From contig NC_081407.1 in NCBI RefSeq assembly GCF_030272615.1, forward strand, positions 137,772,897-137,830,896: 58,000 bases of DNA. The letters are read 5' to 3'. The notes under the pieces are model-generated. The model was given only the letters and a program-made list of their open reading frames with translations, was not told where the DNA came from and ran no database searches. This document shows, one piece after another, positions 56,137 through 58,000 of this stretch (position 1 is the stretch's first letter; the number at the start of each line of letters is the position of its first letter). The stretch is from Cryptomeria japonica. Taxonomy: Eukaryota; Streptophyta; Pinopsida; Cupressales; Cupressaceae. Both the position numbers and the translations under genes were made by a program.

Positions 56137-57400
56137 ATAATATAGTGATCTTAGTTCTAGTTGAATTTATTAGTCATACTCATATGTATTATTATTAAAC
56201 ACTAAAAGGGATCTTTAGTTTTATGGTTTGTATTATTCCATTAATCTAAACTATATGTGAGTTTAACACTTATTCCCACTAAGGTAGACAACTCTAATTC
56301 ATTGTATATATAGTGAAGCTTTGAATTCATGCAATCATATTATCCTATATCTAATTGTAAAGATTTAAATTCCCAAGTGATGCATGATATAAATAAAAGT
56401 TAATTTATCAAAAATATTTTTGGTGTACGTTTGTATGCTCTCCCTCTGATTCCTTAATACCATGAGCTATCTTTTTAATTTATACTAGAAAACATATAAC
56501 TATTGGAAAGATTTTAGACATTGTTGTTATTTTGATAGTATTCCATGTAGACTTCAAACTTATAACAATAAGATTCCCGATATATTATGCAAAAAAAAAG
56601 GGAACAAATTGTAAAGGTTTGTGTTTAAAAAACTATGATTTAATAACAATAAGTAGTTAGAGGCTCAAACTATTTTTACTAAGAATATAATGGGAAATCA
56701 AATTCAATAATCTACATTGAAGATAGATTCTCAACATATTCAACACAACAATGGTACATCTGAGCATGTCTTAATTAAAATCATGAATGAAACATTAAAG
56801 ATCTAACCTAGCATTATTAAAATTCTAGAATTAAATAATAGTGAATGGTTGTGTAATTAGAAATAATAATATATATCCATATATAAGGTTCACATAGGTG
56901 GAATAGATTTAATCATTACTCATTAAGATTTGTTGCCATATGATTAAAGCTTTGGAAGGAAAGAGTTCTCCAAAACACTACGAACTTGTATGATAAACTC
57001 AGTTGTCATGCTAGATGGCGACATGGATTGAATGGAAACAAATAAACATGGAAATAATTCCTTAAGGGTTCTTGCTTGTATTTGCACAGAAAACACTAAT
57101 ACTATTGTAAATCGAGTTATGGTATCAAATCTTATTTTCTTTTATAATCCTAGGGTGAATGAGTGGTGTACATGCATAGTTTAAGGACACATAGGCAACA
57201 CATTCAATTAACTAAATAAGGTAACAACATTTAATTGGTGTGATACTAAGTTCCAAACTTTTACACTATTCCAAAACAATAGATTAGATTCAAAATATAA
57301 ATATACTGCAACCTTATTTTCCACAGTTCTCAACTATCTATTATCAAGCGAATCATGCATGTAGATATTACTGGCGATCAAGTGTCATTATTGTCGTGTG
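56137..57400. other. AT-rich DNA without recognisable gene
   Basis: No gene or element boundary is visible. An A-run lies at 56591-56599. Confidence 0.5.
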
Positions 57401-57599
57401 TGTGAAGTAGGGTACCTGCAGCTACAACACAAACACTTAATAGATCATTACAAGCATGGTTAGCAAATTGAAATAAAATGAAAAATAAACCATGACAAAG
57501 TGACCTATCACCTTCTAAGAGATGCGAGTGTGGATTTTCTCTCAGATCTGGATAAGAAATCCCAGTGACTTGACTACACCTAGATGGAGGATTTAAAAT

Positions 57600-58000
57600 G
57601 ATATGATATGAAAGCTAGATGATATTGATTATGCTAGATTGATCCAAGAGGCTAATTAAGCTAATTATATGCATGATTAAGCTAAGTGAGATATTGATTA
57701 AGCTAGAAATTGAGATTGATTATTCCATATGATGAACAATTATGCTAGAAAATGATCAAATTAAGCTAGATCTAAGATGCAATTGCCTATAATAACAATT
57801 CTTAAATGATAATGAGCTGAGTTGTGCCTATAATAACAGTTCCTAAAATGATATGAGATGGGATCCTTTGTGCTCCAAAATGGGGGATATTTATAGGATT
57901 TCCAAGGCCAAGGGTGAGGTGGCAGGAATCAACGGTCAAGATTGAGTATGAAGATATCAAGGGTCAAATTGGAGGAGGTTGGAGGGAGGGACAATTGTCA
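57600..58000 (-). repeat. LTR-like promoter region cut by the window edge
   Basis: The minus strand reads TATAAATA (57888-57895) followed by TCCCCC, a good plant core promoter. Downstream of it lie a direct repeat starting TGCCTATAATAAC (57784-57816 and 57825-57857) and many copies of TTAAGCTA/TTATGCTA (57620-57770). This looks like the U3-R region of an LTR retrotransposon running to the left, but the other LTR and coding part are not in view. Confidence 0.4.

Overview
The window reads as a piece of a large, repeat-choked seed-plant nuclear genome, most probably a gymnosperm or conifer. That assignment is an inference from AT-rich, CpG-poor DNA made almost wholly of old, nested retrotransposons and from the style of the LINE, copia and LTR sequences; no host gene was found to prove it. 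I see no intact host gene, tRNA, rRNA or CRISPR. Every coding region is a transposon gene carrying stops or frameshifts.

Left block (1-16556). About 2 kb of anonymous AT-rich DNA precedes a LINE (LINE1, about 1983-16541). It carries ORF1 (gag-like, DUF4283-like region and zinc knuckle), ORF2 (endonuclease, reverse transcriptase, RNase H) and an unexpected third reading frame, ORF3, before the 3' tail. ORF2 is split by a 6.5 kb LTR element on the minus strand (NA-1, 4610-11133, target duplication ACTTC).

Central nest (16725-43065). An unusual direct and inverted satellite array was invaded by a short LTR element (TR-4, 16807-42286, target duplication GATCT, 0.3 kb LTRs). Inside it lies NA-2 (17816-40220, plus strand). 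NA-2 holds a 5'-truncated LINE (LINE2, 21724-37504, 16-bp target duplication). LINE2 holds a copia element (Cop-A, 22157-35669). Cop-A holds a younger copia element (Cop-B, 25606-31416, minus strand, target duplication GTCTT). That is five insertions stacked inside one another, each boundary read from LTR ends, target duplications or restored reading frames.

Right block (43066-58000). A third NA element (NA-3, 43530-50269, minus, target duplication AATAA) is followed by about 7.7 kb of mostly non-coding DNA with a putative LTR or promoter region (52.6-53.5 kb), a segment with a LINE-like 3' tail (54.4-56.1 kb) and LTR-like promoter sequence at the right edge.

How the parts relate. The NA family (three copies) has copia-type LTRs, an initiator-Met-type primer site and Sirevirus-like polypurine tracts, but no protease, integrase or reverse transcriptase. 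It encodes a coiled-coil protein with four CCHC zinc knuckles (ORF1) and an unrecognised protein of about 1,000-1,100 residues (ORF2). It probably moves using enzymes of relatives such as Cop-A and Cop-B, whose priming sites it shares. The strongest candidates for something undescribed are the three-ORF LINE, the NA family with its ORF2, the series of covarying hairpins in TR-4, and the enrichment of the palindrome ACCGGT in NA elements.
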